64,000 bases of DNA, taken from contig OX439132.1 in the NCBI GenBank assembly GCA_949318235.1, positions 18,275,256 to 18,339,255 of the forward strand. Direction: 5' to 3'. How positions within the stretch are numbered: position 1 is the stretch's first letter; the number at the start of each line of letters is the position of its first letter. This DNA comes from Ecdyonurus torrentis. Taxonomy: Eukaryota > Arthropoda > Insecta > Ephemeroptera > Heptageniidae. The notes under the pieces are model-generated. The model worked only from the letters and a program-made list of their open reading frames with translations, searched no databases and was not told the origin of the DNA. Below, in pieces: positions 1 to 14,409 of the stretch. The translations under genes and the position numbers were made by a program.

Positions 1-3000
1 TGACCCTGTTAATTGAGCTCATTATGCTTGTTATACACTGACAGTTGAGAAATGTGTTACAGAGGGTGTGTGTTATATAAGATGGTGGTATATTAACCCT
101 CTTCTTCTTTTTTTTCTGGTACCCACCCTAATTGGCCACATCACGTGGCACTATATATATAATATATATTTATGGTCCTGATTGTCGTCCTGACCGGTTC
201 CAACGAACGTCCGTATATACATCGGCCACATGTATATCCACGCCCATTTCCTTCCGTAACATCTTGGAGGATTATACATTTACTGTATACGGCTCGTGCC
301 AAACACACGTATGAAATAAAAACCCGTTCGTTACATTATTATTTTTTTTTCTTCCGTACTATAAAATTTATATTCTTTATATAAGTAATTTAATACTTCT
401 TACATTATATACAGTTGTATTTGTACATTATACCATTCAAGTATTTTGTATGTCCTCCATATACCTTCAGCCGGCTGTCATGATAAAATTTAATATTTTC
501 AGCTTGCAATTTTGTAACGTTAATATACATATAGTTTCTTTTAAATCAAATATTATTAAATATAGCGTTGACCGTAAAGCTTATAAACTAGTTAGTTACA
601 TGCACCAAAATGAAGGCATGATTGAAAACTTATAGCAATGAACTACCAAGTTTCAAAATCACTATATCTCTAATAAATGAAATTGATAAATATTTGAATG
701 ATGACACAATTTAAATACAAATTGTAATTTTATGATAAATGTCGTTTTTTTTTTTTTATTATTTGTATATGTGTGTAACTTTTATTGACAATCATTTCTA
801 TACATTGACTCATTTTGTGGCAATAACCTAAACTAATGCATTTAATTGTATTATGCATGTTGGATAAAAGAAATTAATAAATAATTTTGAATTTTGAAAA
901 CGTATTTTGAATTCTGAACTAAAAAAAAAATTTAACTCATCTAAAAAGTTCTAATCGATCAAAAAAGTAAATTTAAATATTGTATTGACTAGCATGAACT
1001 AAACTTTTTTGTATATAAATGGAAGACAAATTCTCTTAAATGGATTTCTACTTCCCCATATGAACGGCAGATGAAACTTTCACTTCTAAAATCTATATTA
1101 TACATCACAAAGATTTACTTGTATTGTTATATATTGCAGAATATTTGGCAACAATGGTGGCTCATTGTATCTTGTCTTTGTATATAATAATAATATTACG
1201 TGGCACAGCACACCTTGACTATTGTCCTCCCCCTCGCGACTGATTGATTGATTGGCTGACACTACTTATCTGCACCACGGGAGTATAGAGCTCTTGTGAC
1301 GCTCAAAAACATCAATCAATGGTTGTGATCTGTGTCGTATGTCATTACGTACTCGTGCTATATACACTTCACTATAGTGTACTATAGTGTATAGACGAAC
1401 ACTTTTGTTTATTGATAATAGATTGTTGATAAATGTCTTTTCATCGATATAATGTATCTTCGTTATATATTATATTCTGATTTCTATCAAAATTGATCCA
1501 AATTTGTCATTAGGCCTTTTATGTTGAAATCCTAGTTTTTTAAAGTTAAATTTAATCTATGTTGTATATATGATTAATATGTTGGTCTATATATAATTAA
1601 GAAATGAGATTTTTATTATTGACCCAAGCAGTTCATTATCAGTTTTACAATTTTGTATACATTATATAATGATTAATTAAAACAGATCTTTCAAATAGTT
1701 GCAAAAGAGGTTTCGTAAAACAAAAATATCAGTATTGATAGCCACAAAAAAATAAATAAATAAATATACGCTTTTTTTTTATATACATAATTTTTATAAG
1801 CAACGAGAATAATAAAACTTAAATTATAGACGAAAAAAATCTAAATTTGAACGTGTGAATAAAATTTAATTCTTCAATTTATGAATTGCAGGGATTAAAA
1901 AAAAAAAAAAAAAAAAAAAAAACTTAGCTAAATTGAAGATTATACAATTACTACAATAAATGTCAATTTTGTTATCAGTTTTCAACTCTATTTATAATAT
2001 AGTGTTTATCACAACATGTTATGTTGTTGTTGTTTTATTATGTTTTATAATTGTGTGATTTACGTCTTACTCTTTCTGTCTGTTTTTAAATATAATTTGA
2101 ATTTTAAAGATCATGTCTATCTATATACGTAGATTTAGTCTATCGAAAAGAACAGTTTAGTACTGATTTGAGAAACACATTAATAAAGTTAACCTCTTGA
2201 AGCAAACATGCAGTATACAAAATTTGCATTTTATTTTAGTCCTTTGAAATCAAAATAAAATTACAAGAACAAAAGTAATTCTCTCTCTCTCTCTCTTAAA
2301 GTTCCTCTCACCTGGTTGAACATATACATACAAACTCTATATGACATCTATATTTTGAATCTCTCTATATAATATAATACATTCAAATAATATTATTTTC
2401 TATTGACAAGAATATGATTATTACTTTGATTTTTATGATGCTCCTCCGCTTATGGCAGCTGCCTGACAAAGGGGCGGTTTATACTAGTAGAAATAAAAAG
2501 GGCGGTACATACATGGGGATGTGTATGTGACATCAGAATAAAAGCAGAAGATATTGAATCAAACCCAGCATGACAACCGGATGTACAAAATAGAATCGGT
2601 GACGCGTGCAACAAACATCGAGTTTTTTTTTTTTTTTTTTTTTCAAGAGTCTATTTCCTTATTCAAGTTATGTAAACTGAATTTGTTTAATCCTATCATA
2701 TATGATTTTATTGAAGTTCTTATTATTATTATTATTTTAAATTTCTATTATAATTGTTTAATCAAAATATTTTTATAAGAGGATTTTTTTTTATATTCAA
2801 TTCAAAATTAAGATATAGAGAGGAGTTACTTTTTCTATTTGACAGTTGTGAAAATTATAACAATTGAATTATTTTATTATTGTAATCTAAGTACTTGATT
2901 ATAAATGAATAATAAATAGAATCATTTTTGTGTAAATGATTGAGTTTGACACTCATCTCTTATTTGAAATTAAAATTTAAACAATTCAATGTTATACTGT

Positions 3001-3151
3001 TGAAAATGTATCCTCATGCAGGGTTAATTGGAAATATTATGAAACATTTAGATATTTGAAATTTGTATCAACTTATCATCAATGACTTAAAGAGATACTG
3101 GACTGTAAATATTAATTCAAAAATGTAAAATTCATGAGATGGAATGATCAT
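1..3151. other. AT-rich intergenic DNA
   Basis: Nothing codes convincingly. Slightly GC-richer patches lie at 130-310 (with a CACGTG E-box) and 1196-1340. An R2 retroposon tail is at 1610 and homopolymers at 1897-1922 and 2623-2643. Confidence 0.6.
1610..1640 (-). mobile_element. non-LTR retroposon 3' end, family R2
   Basis: The minus strand reads ATGAACTGCTTGGGTCAATA followed by an AT-rich tail. The same 3' signature occurs at 29055-29101 and 35362-35400. Confidence 0.5.
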
Positions 3152-3344
3152 ACATATAATATGTATCTCAACCCTGCTATGGACCCTCAAAAACTGGGGG
3201 TTAACAAACTGTAGAGTAGGCAACTTAAGGAATTCATGACGTCACAGAGGTCTACAATAAAATTTGTAAAGCTAGTTGCCTACTTTACAAGTTTTCTCCT
3301 CAGTTTGTGAGACTATACAGAAGGGTTTAGGGACATATTATGTG
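3152..3344. mobile_element. MITE-like foldback element, family K
   Basis: The two ends are imperfect inverted repeats of about 70 bases. The left arm runs from ACATATAATATGTATC to AGTAGGCAAC; the right arm reads back as CACATAATATGTCCCT to AGTAGGCAAC. The arms meet around a short centre containing TGACGTCA at 3237-3244. No coding capacity. The transposase superfamily cannot be named. Confidence 0.65.
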
Positions 3345-3794
3345 TTTGTGCAATAGTGCCATCTCGTAATTCATTATTAAGAGATTTTTTTTTTGTTATA
3401 TAGGCCAGGATCTTGTAAGTATATAGAAAATTTTAACAGTTTAAATAAATTTAAATTCTCTCTGTCTTTTGATTCAGACACAACTACGTAATGCACAAAA
3501 TATTTGCATAAGTGAACATAAAAAATATTTCAAGCAATAAATAATAATAACATAAAAAAAAAGAGAAGAAGATCTTATGAGAACATTCCTCTAGTTATAT
3601 AAAGATCTCACATATTTTTATGCTGCTTTTATTGTTCAAATTTACAGGACATCCTGCATTGATATCACACCTGGTCTTTATTATTATTATTATGCATTGC
3701 AATGCCACTTGAACAGACAAAAAAAAATACATCCCTCTGTGCAAAAGTGTGAATTATCTTCGAGTCGGGTGAATCCTCATAACACATCAGGGGG

Positions 3795-3901
<107 letters not shown>

Positions 3902-4553
3902 GTGTAGTGTTACAATATAACACCTCTGTAAGTCCTCAACATACTACAAATATATCCCGTCGTGAACTTTAAAAAAAATTGTTACCTGAATTAATGTATT
4001 TTTTATCACTGTCTTTAGTGATAATAATTTAAGATTTTTTATTACTTAAAAGACTTTTTTTATGTGAGTACTTAAAATAATTTTATTGTTAATGTAATTT
4101 AATTATATATGGTTGATTTATTGAAAGAAATTTTGAAAGAAATTTTATTGAAAAAAATATAGAGAGGGGATCGCTAAATACATAGGTATAAAAATTTGGT
4201 ATTGAATTTTAAAATATTTTGCATTTTTACTACTATACCACAAATTCTTTTTTTGTTATAATTAATAAGTAAAAGATAATATCGAAGTTAACTATGTATT
4301 TGGTTATCAATTAGAAATTAGTTTGTTTTATTGAAAGAATTGTGAATTGTAACAGCAAATTTCCATTTTTATCCCACTTCTTACAAAAATAGCATTCGTA
4401 TTGCATAATTGAAAAACTTACCCCCCCCCCCCCTCTTCCTTTTTAAAAATGGCTCAATTTGAAATTGTGGAAACCATAATAAATTAAATTTATAGATATA
4501 TCAAAACAGTTTAGAAACTCCTTTTCATTTTTGAAGTGGATGAGTGTTTTTAC

Positions 4554-4558
<5 letters not shown>

Positions 4559-4628
<70 letters not shown>
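4559..4628. repeat. (GA)n microsatellite
   Basis: About 35 units. It lies 660 bases from the CT array at 3801 and is complementary to it, so the two could pair. Confidence 0.97.
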
Positions 4629-4636
<8 letters not shown>

Positions 4637-5343
4637 TTTCAGTTGAGAGGATGAAAATAATAAAAAAACAAAAATAGCGTAAAAACGTACTTATATTAAA
4701 ATTATAAAAGATGCAGCTCACTTTTCAAATACATGACGATTTATAATATTTTAATGTGACCTTCCTCATATATACACACATACACATACATATATACTCA
4801 GTATTATTAATGATGACTCATTAACACACAGTAGCGCAGATTTTACTCCACACAAAGTGCCATTTCTTACACAATAAACATGGTATATATTACTGCACCC
4901 TTCATGTTTGGTGAATATTCTCTCTTGTTTTTAACCACGCGTTAACGTTTTTTTCATATAAAAATATAAAACTTAAATCTACTGTAAAATCATCCGCTTA
5001 GATATATATTTTTTTTATTTCATGATGAAAAAGTGTTTTTCGCTAATGTCACCCTCTTCTCATGTGCTTCATAAATAAAATTTTATAATGTAAAAACGAC
5101 ATAACTCATTAAAATATATTCTTATTTAATATTTTTTTTATATATTATATAAACGTTTAAATATGCACTTGATGTTTTTTTTTTTTTAATAATAAATTTT
5201 TAACTCTGGTACTAGATGTGCCTGAAAAATATGAAGAGTATGCAACTTTTTATGCATTTAGGATATGCGGGTTGCATAAGTCCAAATAAAAAAAAAATGA
5301 AAAAATCAACAGCGTTACAGAATTTTTCATGAATTTTGTTGTA

Positions 5344-5463
5344 CAGCTCTGGCCAAAAGTTCCCGAACGATTTGCATAGGCAACCCGCAACCACACTATG
5401 TTATCTTTATGAGAAAACGCAGCGGCCGCCGCTGCCCCGTTCGGGAACTTTTGGCCAGAACTG
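5344..5463. mobile_element. 120-bp Tc1/mariner-type MITE
   Basis: Terminal inverted repeats of about 30 bases begin CAGYTCTGGCCAAAAGTTCC and end with its complement. The element is flanked on both sides by TA (5342-5343, 5464-5465), the Tc1/mariner target duplication. The CTGGCCAAAAGT end resembles termini of Tc1-like elements from several animals. The interior is GC-rich and non-coding. Confidence 0.75.
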
Positions 5464-5469
5464 TACATG

Positions 5470-6688
5470 TTGGCTTTTATTTTAACGATTCCAATAATTG
5501 TGCATTTTTGCGTTTACATATATATCTTTGTAATTCCACCATTGTTCATTTTATTTAATTATATATATAAAAAAAATATTTCAAAATGTAATATGTTTGT
5601 ATTTTGCATGAATTTTGTTTTACATTTAAGGCTTTCATTATACCCACTCCATATCAATAATATTGCATTTTCTGTTCACATATCTTTGGAATGTTACCAT
5701 TGTTCATTTTATTTAATTATATTTTTTCTGCCAGTGAAAAAGTAGCTGCGGATTCCCTTCCCTCACAAAGAAGAAGAAAAAAAACTACGTAAAAAAAAGG
5801 TATATAGTAATATTTACAATCAATAATTAAATATCCTATACAACAAAAAAATCAAGTTAACTGTTAACACAGGCTTTTTTTTTCAGTCACCCTTAAATAA
5901 AAAATGAAGTTTTAGCATGACGAGATTTTTTTTCTTTCTCTTTTTGACAATAAAAAAGTTGATGCGACACGACTGTATGAGGGGAGTGAGCAATTGTGGT
6001 GCGTGGTTTAGCTTAGTGAGCTAACTTACTAAAGCAACCCCTTTTTTTATACTTTTTTTTTTAACTCACACCAAACCAACCATGCAAAGCTATAGGGCAG
6101 CAAAAAATGCAAACCTTATACTTTTCTTTGTTATTTTCATATCATGTCATTCTAATATCTCTTTTTAACTTTGATTTGTAGCATCACTTTTTTATTTAAA
6201 GCTTTTAAATAAACACATTAAAATTTAAATTACTTTTTTATATATATATATATAAAAATTAAGGTATAATTTTCATATTTAAATTTTTTATAGCACTTTT
6301 AACAAATATTATACATACAAAGATTTTTAAGGGAAGATTAAACTTTTTGTTGAGTATCATAACAGACGATGATTTGCAATTTTTATGAGTAATATATTCA
6401 AAATCAATAAAAAATATTATAATATACGTAATATCTTACAAGATTATATAAAATACTAGTATTTATGGGAGCAATTTTTATAGTATTCGTAAATATATTA
6501 TAAATATTTTCTCACAGAAAAATATTTCCATTTATAAAAGTAGAAAATGTTTGCATAATATGGTATTTCAAATTTTTTTTTTAAATATTGTATATATTTT
6601 TAAATCTTTCAATAAATTTGGATTCGTATTTTTATTATAGTGACAGCAAGGGTTATACAGATACAGAGTATTTGTAAAAACCGTGCAC

Positions 6689-6735
<47 letters not shown>

Positions 6736-9700
6736 TGACAATTATAATTTTTACGTTAAATAATACTTTGAAGTTTGAAGTATACCAAGCAAAAGCAATA
6801 AAATACACAAAATTAAATCAAAATCACGCACTTAACAGAAAAGTGAACAACAAGAACAATTATCGTATATAATCACTCATGCGAGTGTTAGATTTGATAA
6901 CATTGGTCAGTGGGGGTCATGTTTCATGAGATAATCTTGAATTTAGATCTGGTGTGCGTGCAGTTTTAATTGCAAGGCAGCGGTAAAATGAACAACTCGC
7001 ATAGATAATTATCATCATCATGGAAGCGTTGTCATTACTGCTATATATAAGAGAAGATATATATATTTAAAAAAAAAACTGATCAATTAAAGTATATGAA
7101 GTAAATAAACAAAACAATGGATCATCATTATATTTCCAGTATATGATATCGTTAAATTTAAATTATAATCATCATCGTAGCTTTAATTTTTCTATGGTGG
7201 TCTAAATATTATTATTATTATTTATTATTATTATATTATTATATCACTTTTACTATTTGTTATCATTTACTCACAAAATAGTGGGGGTTAAGTGTTAAGC
7301 TAGACTATTGTCCAGCTTATTAACCTCACCCTTTTCAGAAAACTATACTCTTTTTTTATTGATTTTTTTTAATAAAGACAATTATTTAATTTAATTTAGA
7401 ATAGTTTACAAATATTATATATAATATACTATATTATACAATACTAGTCAAGTTTTAATATTTTTTTTCTTCTTTATATTTGTTTTTCTTCTTCTTCTTT
7501 TTAACCCCCCCTTCTTTTAACCCATTCTTTTACTGCAATGCCATCAAATTATGATTTCCATATTTTTCTTCGGTTGGTTCCAATACGCTTTCTTTTTCTT
7601 TACATTATTGATAAAAGTATATATATATAAGAGCTTCTGAAAATTCCCATTGCTTATTGAAATGAAATAACAAATATAGAATTGCTTAAATAAACATTAT
7701 CAAGATAATAAATAATAATAATAATAGATAAAACTGGGTTAAGAAGCTGCATAATGCACTTGCTCTGCACTTTTGTATGAAGATGCTCTTACTCGTCTGT
7801 CTGTCTCACATAAAGAAACGAGAGAAAGGGAGGAAGTGCGGAGAACATACAATAAAAATTCTTGAGTCTATTCAAAATTATCCTGCTGCTGGTCTCTAAC
7901 ACTTCTGCTTTGCTTCCCACACACTTTTCTTTTGTATGTATCTATGAGGATCAAACTCGCACCTGCGAATTTTAATTCTGCGATCCACCCGCGCGTATTA
8001 AAGAAATAATAATAATAATTCCTATCAATGAAATAAGATTATTTCCTTTCTAATTTTGAGATTTAAAAATACTATAGTACATATATACAAGCTGCATGAT
8101 TTTTAATATTATCTGGTATACGTATGTAAAGGATAACATATGGTATTTGCAATTCATATTATAATATTTCATATTCATTTCAGAATGATTGAATGGTATA
8201 TGATGGAATGGAATGCATCGTTTTCCTTAAAGCAATACTATACTATAGTAATCTTTTACTCAATAAACAATTTCCCTTGTAGTAATTTTCACTTGTACTA
8301 CTTTTTTTAAATGTACAAACACAAAAAACATTTAAATATATTCAATAAGGCAAGCTTTTAAAATTCATTTTATCTGTTACACTGTTTAGGGGTCATAATA
8401 AAATTGTTGATTTTCAGTATATATTCCATATTATTATATAAATTGGGTAAATCTTAAAAAGTTAAAAAAAAAATGCAATTTTTGTGTTAAGATATTGATA
8501 ATATTGCATACATCTGGGCTAATTTTAAAATGTTTGCAATAAGAAACTTTAATTGGGATAGTGAATTTGTCCATCGCTTTACACGCAAAAAAAAAAAAAA
8601 AAAAAAAAAAAAATACTAATGGTGTAAAAATCATAAGTAAGTAAAATCATAAATAATAAATCATGTACATTTCATTACTTAAAAAATTAATCTCGAGTAG
8701 GTATTGATATACTAACAATGATAGGTATAATGCAGGTAATGCACTCTTCAACTTGCGGAGTATTTCACCTTTATTACGTAATGCCTTATATTAAGCAATG
8801 ATGCATACTAAGTGATATACTTATAGTATGGTAATACTGCAGTAAACCAATAGCTGTTCCTTGAGGTCTATTTGCAATTGCAATTTACAGGATGGTAATC
8901 ATTTTAACATTACAATCATGTTAGTATTTTCCACTTTAGTACAATAATTTATTCCATGTAATAGATGCAAAACAAAAGTACAAATTCAATAAATTTTAAA
9001 TTATTATATTCAAATTTACATTACATTCTATCTATTTTACTACTCAATAAAAATTTAACACGTCATTAAATATTCTATAATAAAATTTTTAATATCATTT
9101 TTTTTTATTCTTAAAAATATGTAGACATATAAAAATATTTTATAACCCATCATGGACAAAAAAAAAGTAAATGTAACGGTTAATATTATCATTAATATAC
9201 CTGCAGAAAAGAAAGAAAGAAAAAAAAAGATTATGAATAATTATTAATTTATATGAGTGATTTAACACATTATAACTTTATTTTATTTTTATTTTTTTGT
9301 CATCAACGAAGAGTATGTTTTTACTCAAGTTAAGTGAGCGTGTAGTTTAGAAAATAAAAAATAGAGTTCTCATGATATGGGCCATGAAGACATAAGACAG
9401 TTGAAGGGGTTGATGCGCTATTAAACGTACTGATGACAGACGCCTTTATAAGAGAATGAAAGATGTTCTGTGTATATATTAGATAATGAATAAATTTCAT
9501 TTCTTTGATTTATATTTCAATATATAATGTTATGATGCTACATTGAATACACATTGCATTTTAAAGTATAGAATGCTGTAATAATTTTTTAATGATTTCT
9601 CTTCAATTTTATGTTATTAATTTTAAAATATATGCAAATGTGCATTTCATTTTTTGTGCTTTATTTTTACTAAGTTAATATAAAGATGTTTATTAGTATA

Positions 9701-11059
9701 TCATTCTTTGTAATTCTATACACTGTCTATATATGTTAAATTATTATCAAAATATTGAGTTAGGCAATGTATATATTTCACATGTTAATCTATAGTCAAA
9801 GTTTTTGTAAAATAGGCTGGCTAAGACCTTCTATATTGCCTTAATAAAGTTATTAATTATTAGTAGAAATATTTCTCCGTAAACGCGTTTATATACGCGT
9901 AAATAGTAAAATGAATATTTTGTGTATGGCTTTGGTTAACGCATAAAAGTAAAATAATACGTAATATAAGATTTTATTTTTTATAATATAATAGAGTAAT
10001 CAGTAAAAAAAAATAATTAATGGGGAGAGAGATAGAAAAAGGTAACGGAATATTAAAAAAGTGATATCAACTAATCGATACTACAAAATATCGATATTAA
10101 AATTAATCTCGTCAGGACAATCGTGTGTGGCTATAAATTGTATACAAGCAGAAAGATTCTCATAAGCACTTGACAAAACACATGGCCCTCTCTCCGCGTG
10201 GATTGATAATTAACTAGAAAATATATTATAAATCATTAACACTCCTTATTTATGTCCTATTATAAAACCTTTTTTTAAGGGTGAAGATAATTATTTATAT
10301 ATGTATAAAAAGAGTAACATAAACTTGATATAACTTTTTATAATATTCAGTTACTCTTTTAATTCTTATAATAAGAATATAATTCAATTATAAAGTAGCA
10401 AATTAAAAGTTGTAAAGGTATGCAAGTTTCAAATGACATAAATTAAACTCGTAAGTATAAAATGTTAAAGTTTAAATTTATTGCTAAATTCACAGAAAAA
10501 AAAATTGTAATCATTTTAAATTTTAACAAAATAACTGATAAAAGAAATTGCATTATATGGTTTTTATTTAATTTTTATTATTAATTTTTAAATAAGAGCT
10601 ATTAATAAAAACATAATTAAGTTTACAGACATAGGAAACAATTAAATTTTTACTATCACTTTGTTGTGACGAACTTAATCATAAAGAAAGGATGCATAAC
10701 AAAAACATAATAAAACCACAAAATGACGATAATATACTCTCGCAGTTCAGTTCAATTATATTATATTTGAGGAGACAATAATTTACTTTAAAACTTAACA
10801 TAAACAATGGTTAATTAACTTATTCTTCCTCTTATCATCATTTTTGTGTCCAATAAAAATATTTCAGTAATATTATTCAAATCTTTTTTATTCGTATATA
10901 ATATAGGTGAACCAATATATATTATGAAAGTTTCTTTGTTAAATAATAATATAATAATAATCAATGAATTTACTATTACTTCATCAATACTTGTTTTAAT
11001 ATCCGTTCTGATATCATTTTGCTATGTCATAAATGTAATTTTATTACTCTATTTAGATT

Positions 11060-11060
<1 letters not shown>
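5470..11060. other. AT-rich intergenic DNA
   Basis: No gene, RNA or structured element recognised. Contains a 39-base poly-T (6693-6731) and several (ATT)n runs, for example 7208-7242. Confidence 0.55.

Positions 11061-11064
<4 letters not shown>

Positions 11065-11131
<67 letters not shown>
11065..11131. repeat. (GA)n microsatellite
   Basis: About 33 uninterrupted units. Confidence 0.97.
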
Positions 11132-11132
<1 letters not shown>

Positions 11133-12028
11133 ACTATACTAAAATTATTATTATTATAACTTTCAAAAGTAAACAAAATTTTAATAATATATAATATTTT
11201 GATTTGATACAATACAGTGGAGTATATTGTGTATAAATATTCACGGCAAAAAGATACAAAAATTAAAGAGCTTTAGTATTTAATAAATTGGTCAAGTATA
11301 TAATAAAAAAATATACACATCTATATGTAGTATAAAAAACAACTCTTGAAAATAAATAAAAAGTAAATAAATAAATATAATATTTTTTATTTCACTTTGA
11401 AGAAAATAAAAATAAAAGATAACACATTAAAAACATTTATTTATACAAAAAATATGCTATAGGTAAAAAAAATAATGATAAAAAAAGAAAGAAGAAGAAG
11501 AAGTTTAAATGTGCACATCTGCAAGTGACTTCTTTCTATATTTTGTGTCGTGCTAAAATGTAAGAATATGCAGAAGTAAAAAGATGTATCATCATGACGT
11601 CATTAACAAAAAAGGTTAAAAAGATCAGACATGAAACTCATAATAATATATTTTTTTGAAAGACAAAAACATAAAAGATCACGTTCGCAATTATCATGTT
11701 ATGTGTCATCTGACAATAATTTACAAAAGACAAACATAAACGTGATTTTTCACGCATACGATATTACTTATGTTTATTACTTTGTAAGATAATTAAAATT
11801 TTCCTCTTATACATTATCCTAAGTTAATAATAACTCCAGACATCATAAATAATATAAATAGACTAATAAGGACTTAATAATGATATAGAGATTCTTAGAA
11901 GAATAATGAATGCCGATCATGCTTGAGTCAAATACTTTTATATATACATACGACGTAATTTAAAAGTGCAATATATAAGACGTAACGGCAATCTACGCAC
12001 AAAATTAATATCTTCGTGTGATGGAGAG

Positions 12029-12030
<2 letters not shown>

Positions 12031-12092
<62 letters not shown>
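12031..12092. repeat. (GA)n microsatellite
   Basis: About 31 uninterrupted units. Confidence 0.97.
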
Positions 12093-12096
<4 letters not shown>

Positions 12097-13375
12097 GGAT
12101 ACTGGAAGGGATAACAAAAAATGTAAACATACTAATTACGTTTTTGTTTTATATAACTTCGCTCACTGCAAACTTGGTTTTTTAACATATACATTACATA
12201 ATGATATTTGAGAAATAAGTAAATAAATAATATTTATATTTAATGTTTTCATAAGTTAATTAGACAAATTATATTCTATTTTTAAACTCTTTAAAATAAT
12301 TTTCAACTTATTTACTTTTTTTATATATATAAACATAAGATGATAAGAATTGATTTAAACTTAATTTTGAATAACATAAAAAAATTTAAATTGAGGTCAG
12401 TTGAAAGAGAAAGAGAGAAAGGAGAAAGAAAGAGAGAGAAATGATAATAAACATATTTTATACTTGCACCCCTCTTTTTAAAAAAGAAATATCATTAAAT
12501 TTTAAATAATTATCATTTAGAATAAATAAAAATATCAAAATTATAATGTAGAATCCAAAGCTTAATAGATTTATATAAGGAAAAAAAATATATGATAACA
12601 TAAAAAAATAATAATAAAATAAATAAATACTTATCAAATTGAATAAACTATTTTTATCATATATATATATATGAAAAAAATGTTCAAAATGTTATCTAAT
12701 GTATTTCTATAAAAATTCTTCTCTATATTTTATTTTATAATATATTCTATTCTATTGTTTATTTACCTTATAAAAAGATGACAAATGGAAAAATTATGCA
12801 ATCAGTTATTTCAATTGATTTTTATTCTAACTCTTAAGTTATAATTTTCTTTCCCTTTTTTTTACAGTTTCGTGTTTTTGAAAGATAAATTGAAGATCTA
12901 TTTTACATAATATGTATATATGAAGAGTGTTATATACTTTAGAATGAAAAAAAGGAAAGGAAAAAAAATTGAGATGTATCATTGATGAGGTTTAATTGGT
13001 TTCCTGTCAGCTTAATTTGTACTTTTTATTTCAAAAGTAAAGTATAACACGCACTCCTATTTTTTTTATATCGGAAGATTTTTATTAGTTTATATATATC
13101 TTAACAAGCATAATAATATATATAGGGGAGTTCTTATACTTTAATTATGTTTTATCTATTCTTTTTCTTTCTTTCTATTTTTCATTATGTACATTGCAGT
13201 TCGGATTATTTTTTGTAGGAATTGAGATGTTCTCATTCTCCAGAATAAAAAAAGTCAATATGAACTGCAATATTATTAATTAAAGACATCAAACTTGTAA
13301 ATGATAAAAATGCATAAATTTACAATTACATAAAAAAAAAGAAAGAAAAAACTTGCAACTTTTTCTATAACTTTA

Positions 13376-13692
13376 TTAAAGACGTAGAACACCTTGAACA
13401 AAAAAGTTGCCTAATATCCTAACATACCCAAATATCAACATTATTTTGGTCGGAGTCATTGATTTCTAATTTATTTTCCATTTACAAAGTGTCAGTTGCG
13501 GGTTTACTACGTCACAGCTCGCCTGTTTCCGCGCGCGTGGACCAGGCGAGCTGTGACGTAGTAAACCCGCAACTGACATTTTGTAAGTGGAAAATAAATT
13601 AGAAATCAATGACTCCGGCCAAAATAATGTTGATATTTGGGTATGCTAGGATATTAGGCAACTTTTTTGTTCAAGGTATTCTACGCCTTTAA
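13376..13692. mobile_element. long foldback element, family A copy 1
   Basis: Two nearly perfect inverted arms of 150 bases each (13376-13525 and 13543-13692) surround a 17-base GC-rich loop with a CGCGCGCG core. The outermost bases are TTAA on both sides followed by AGRCGTAGAA, consistent with a TTAA target. The arms contain ACGTCACAG and its complement but not a full CRE. Any transcript would fold into a long hairpin. No ORF. Confidence 0.8.
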
Positions 13693-14230
13693 GGGTATGA
13701 GGCTCTAACGGATAACTTTATTAATATTTAAAATTCAACTTGACATTTTTTAGTTTGTGCTGGAAAGCTAGGATTCTAATTATATTAAAAATTACATTTT
13801 ATTATTCATCTTTATTTATTTATTATTATTATTATTTTGGTTCTAAAGTGTTCGTTATATAGAAGAAAAAAAATGTAAACAAACTTTTAAGAGAAATGCT
13901 GCATTTTAAATGTTTGAAAGGGATGCAGAAGTTTACATCACACGTGCTTGAAGCAGACAGAAAACGAGGAGAAAAGTGATTTAGTGCCACAAATCACTCA
14001 CGTCTTGTGATTGAAAATGTCACACAAACTGCACTCTATATATCTTTTCTCTAACAGTCATTATTTTAACCTTGCAATACATCTGATAAATCTTTCCAAA
14101 AACTATAGACTTCTCTAAATATATACAACTCAACAAATTACTATGCTAGCTATATAATCAGATGTGAAAAATATATGACATAGTATTCATATTTTTTTTT
14201 AAATCTATACTCTATATATCGACTCCTATA

Positions 14231-14409
14231 CACGTAAAAAATAAATTAAGTAATTTATACTGTATATACTAATTGCTATATTGTAGAGCACATATAATGT
14301 TTTGCTATTTTGTAATAACAACATAATTCTGAATAAATTTTGTTGTTATATGCAATGTGTTGCATTGAACTAGCATAGCATAATTATTAAGTATTTATTT
14401 TTATCCGTG
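14231..14409. mobile_element. AT-rich MITE, family J copy 1
   Basis: Ends are CACGTAAAAAATAAAT and ATTTATTTTTATCCGTG, and TA flanks both sides (14229-14230, 14410-14411). The interior is made of short palindromes around TGCTAT, ATAGCA and GCATAATT. Five further copies with the same ends and internal motifs are at 32653, 37771, 47755, 51767 and 59402. Confidence 0.65.

Noticed and set aside
6877..7003. Possible short inverted repeat CATGCGAGTGTT / AACAACTCGCATAG
   Set aside because: Only about 12 bases with mismatches and no target duplication; likely chance.
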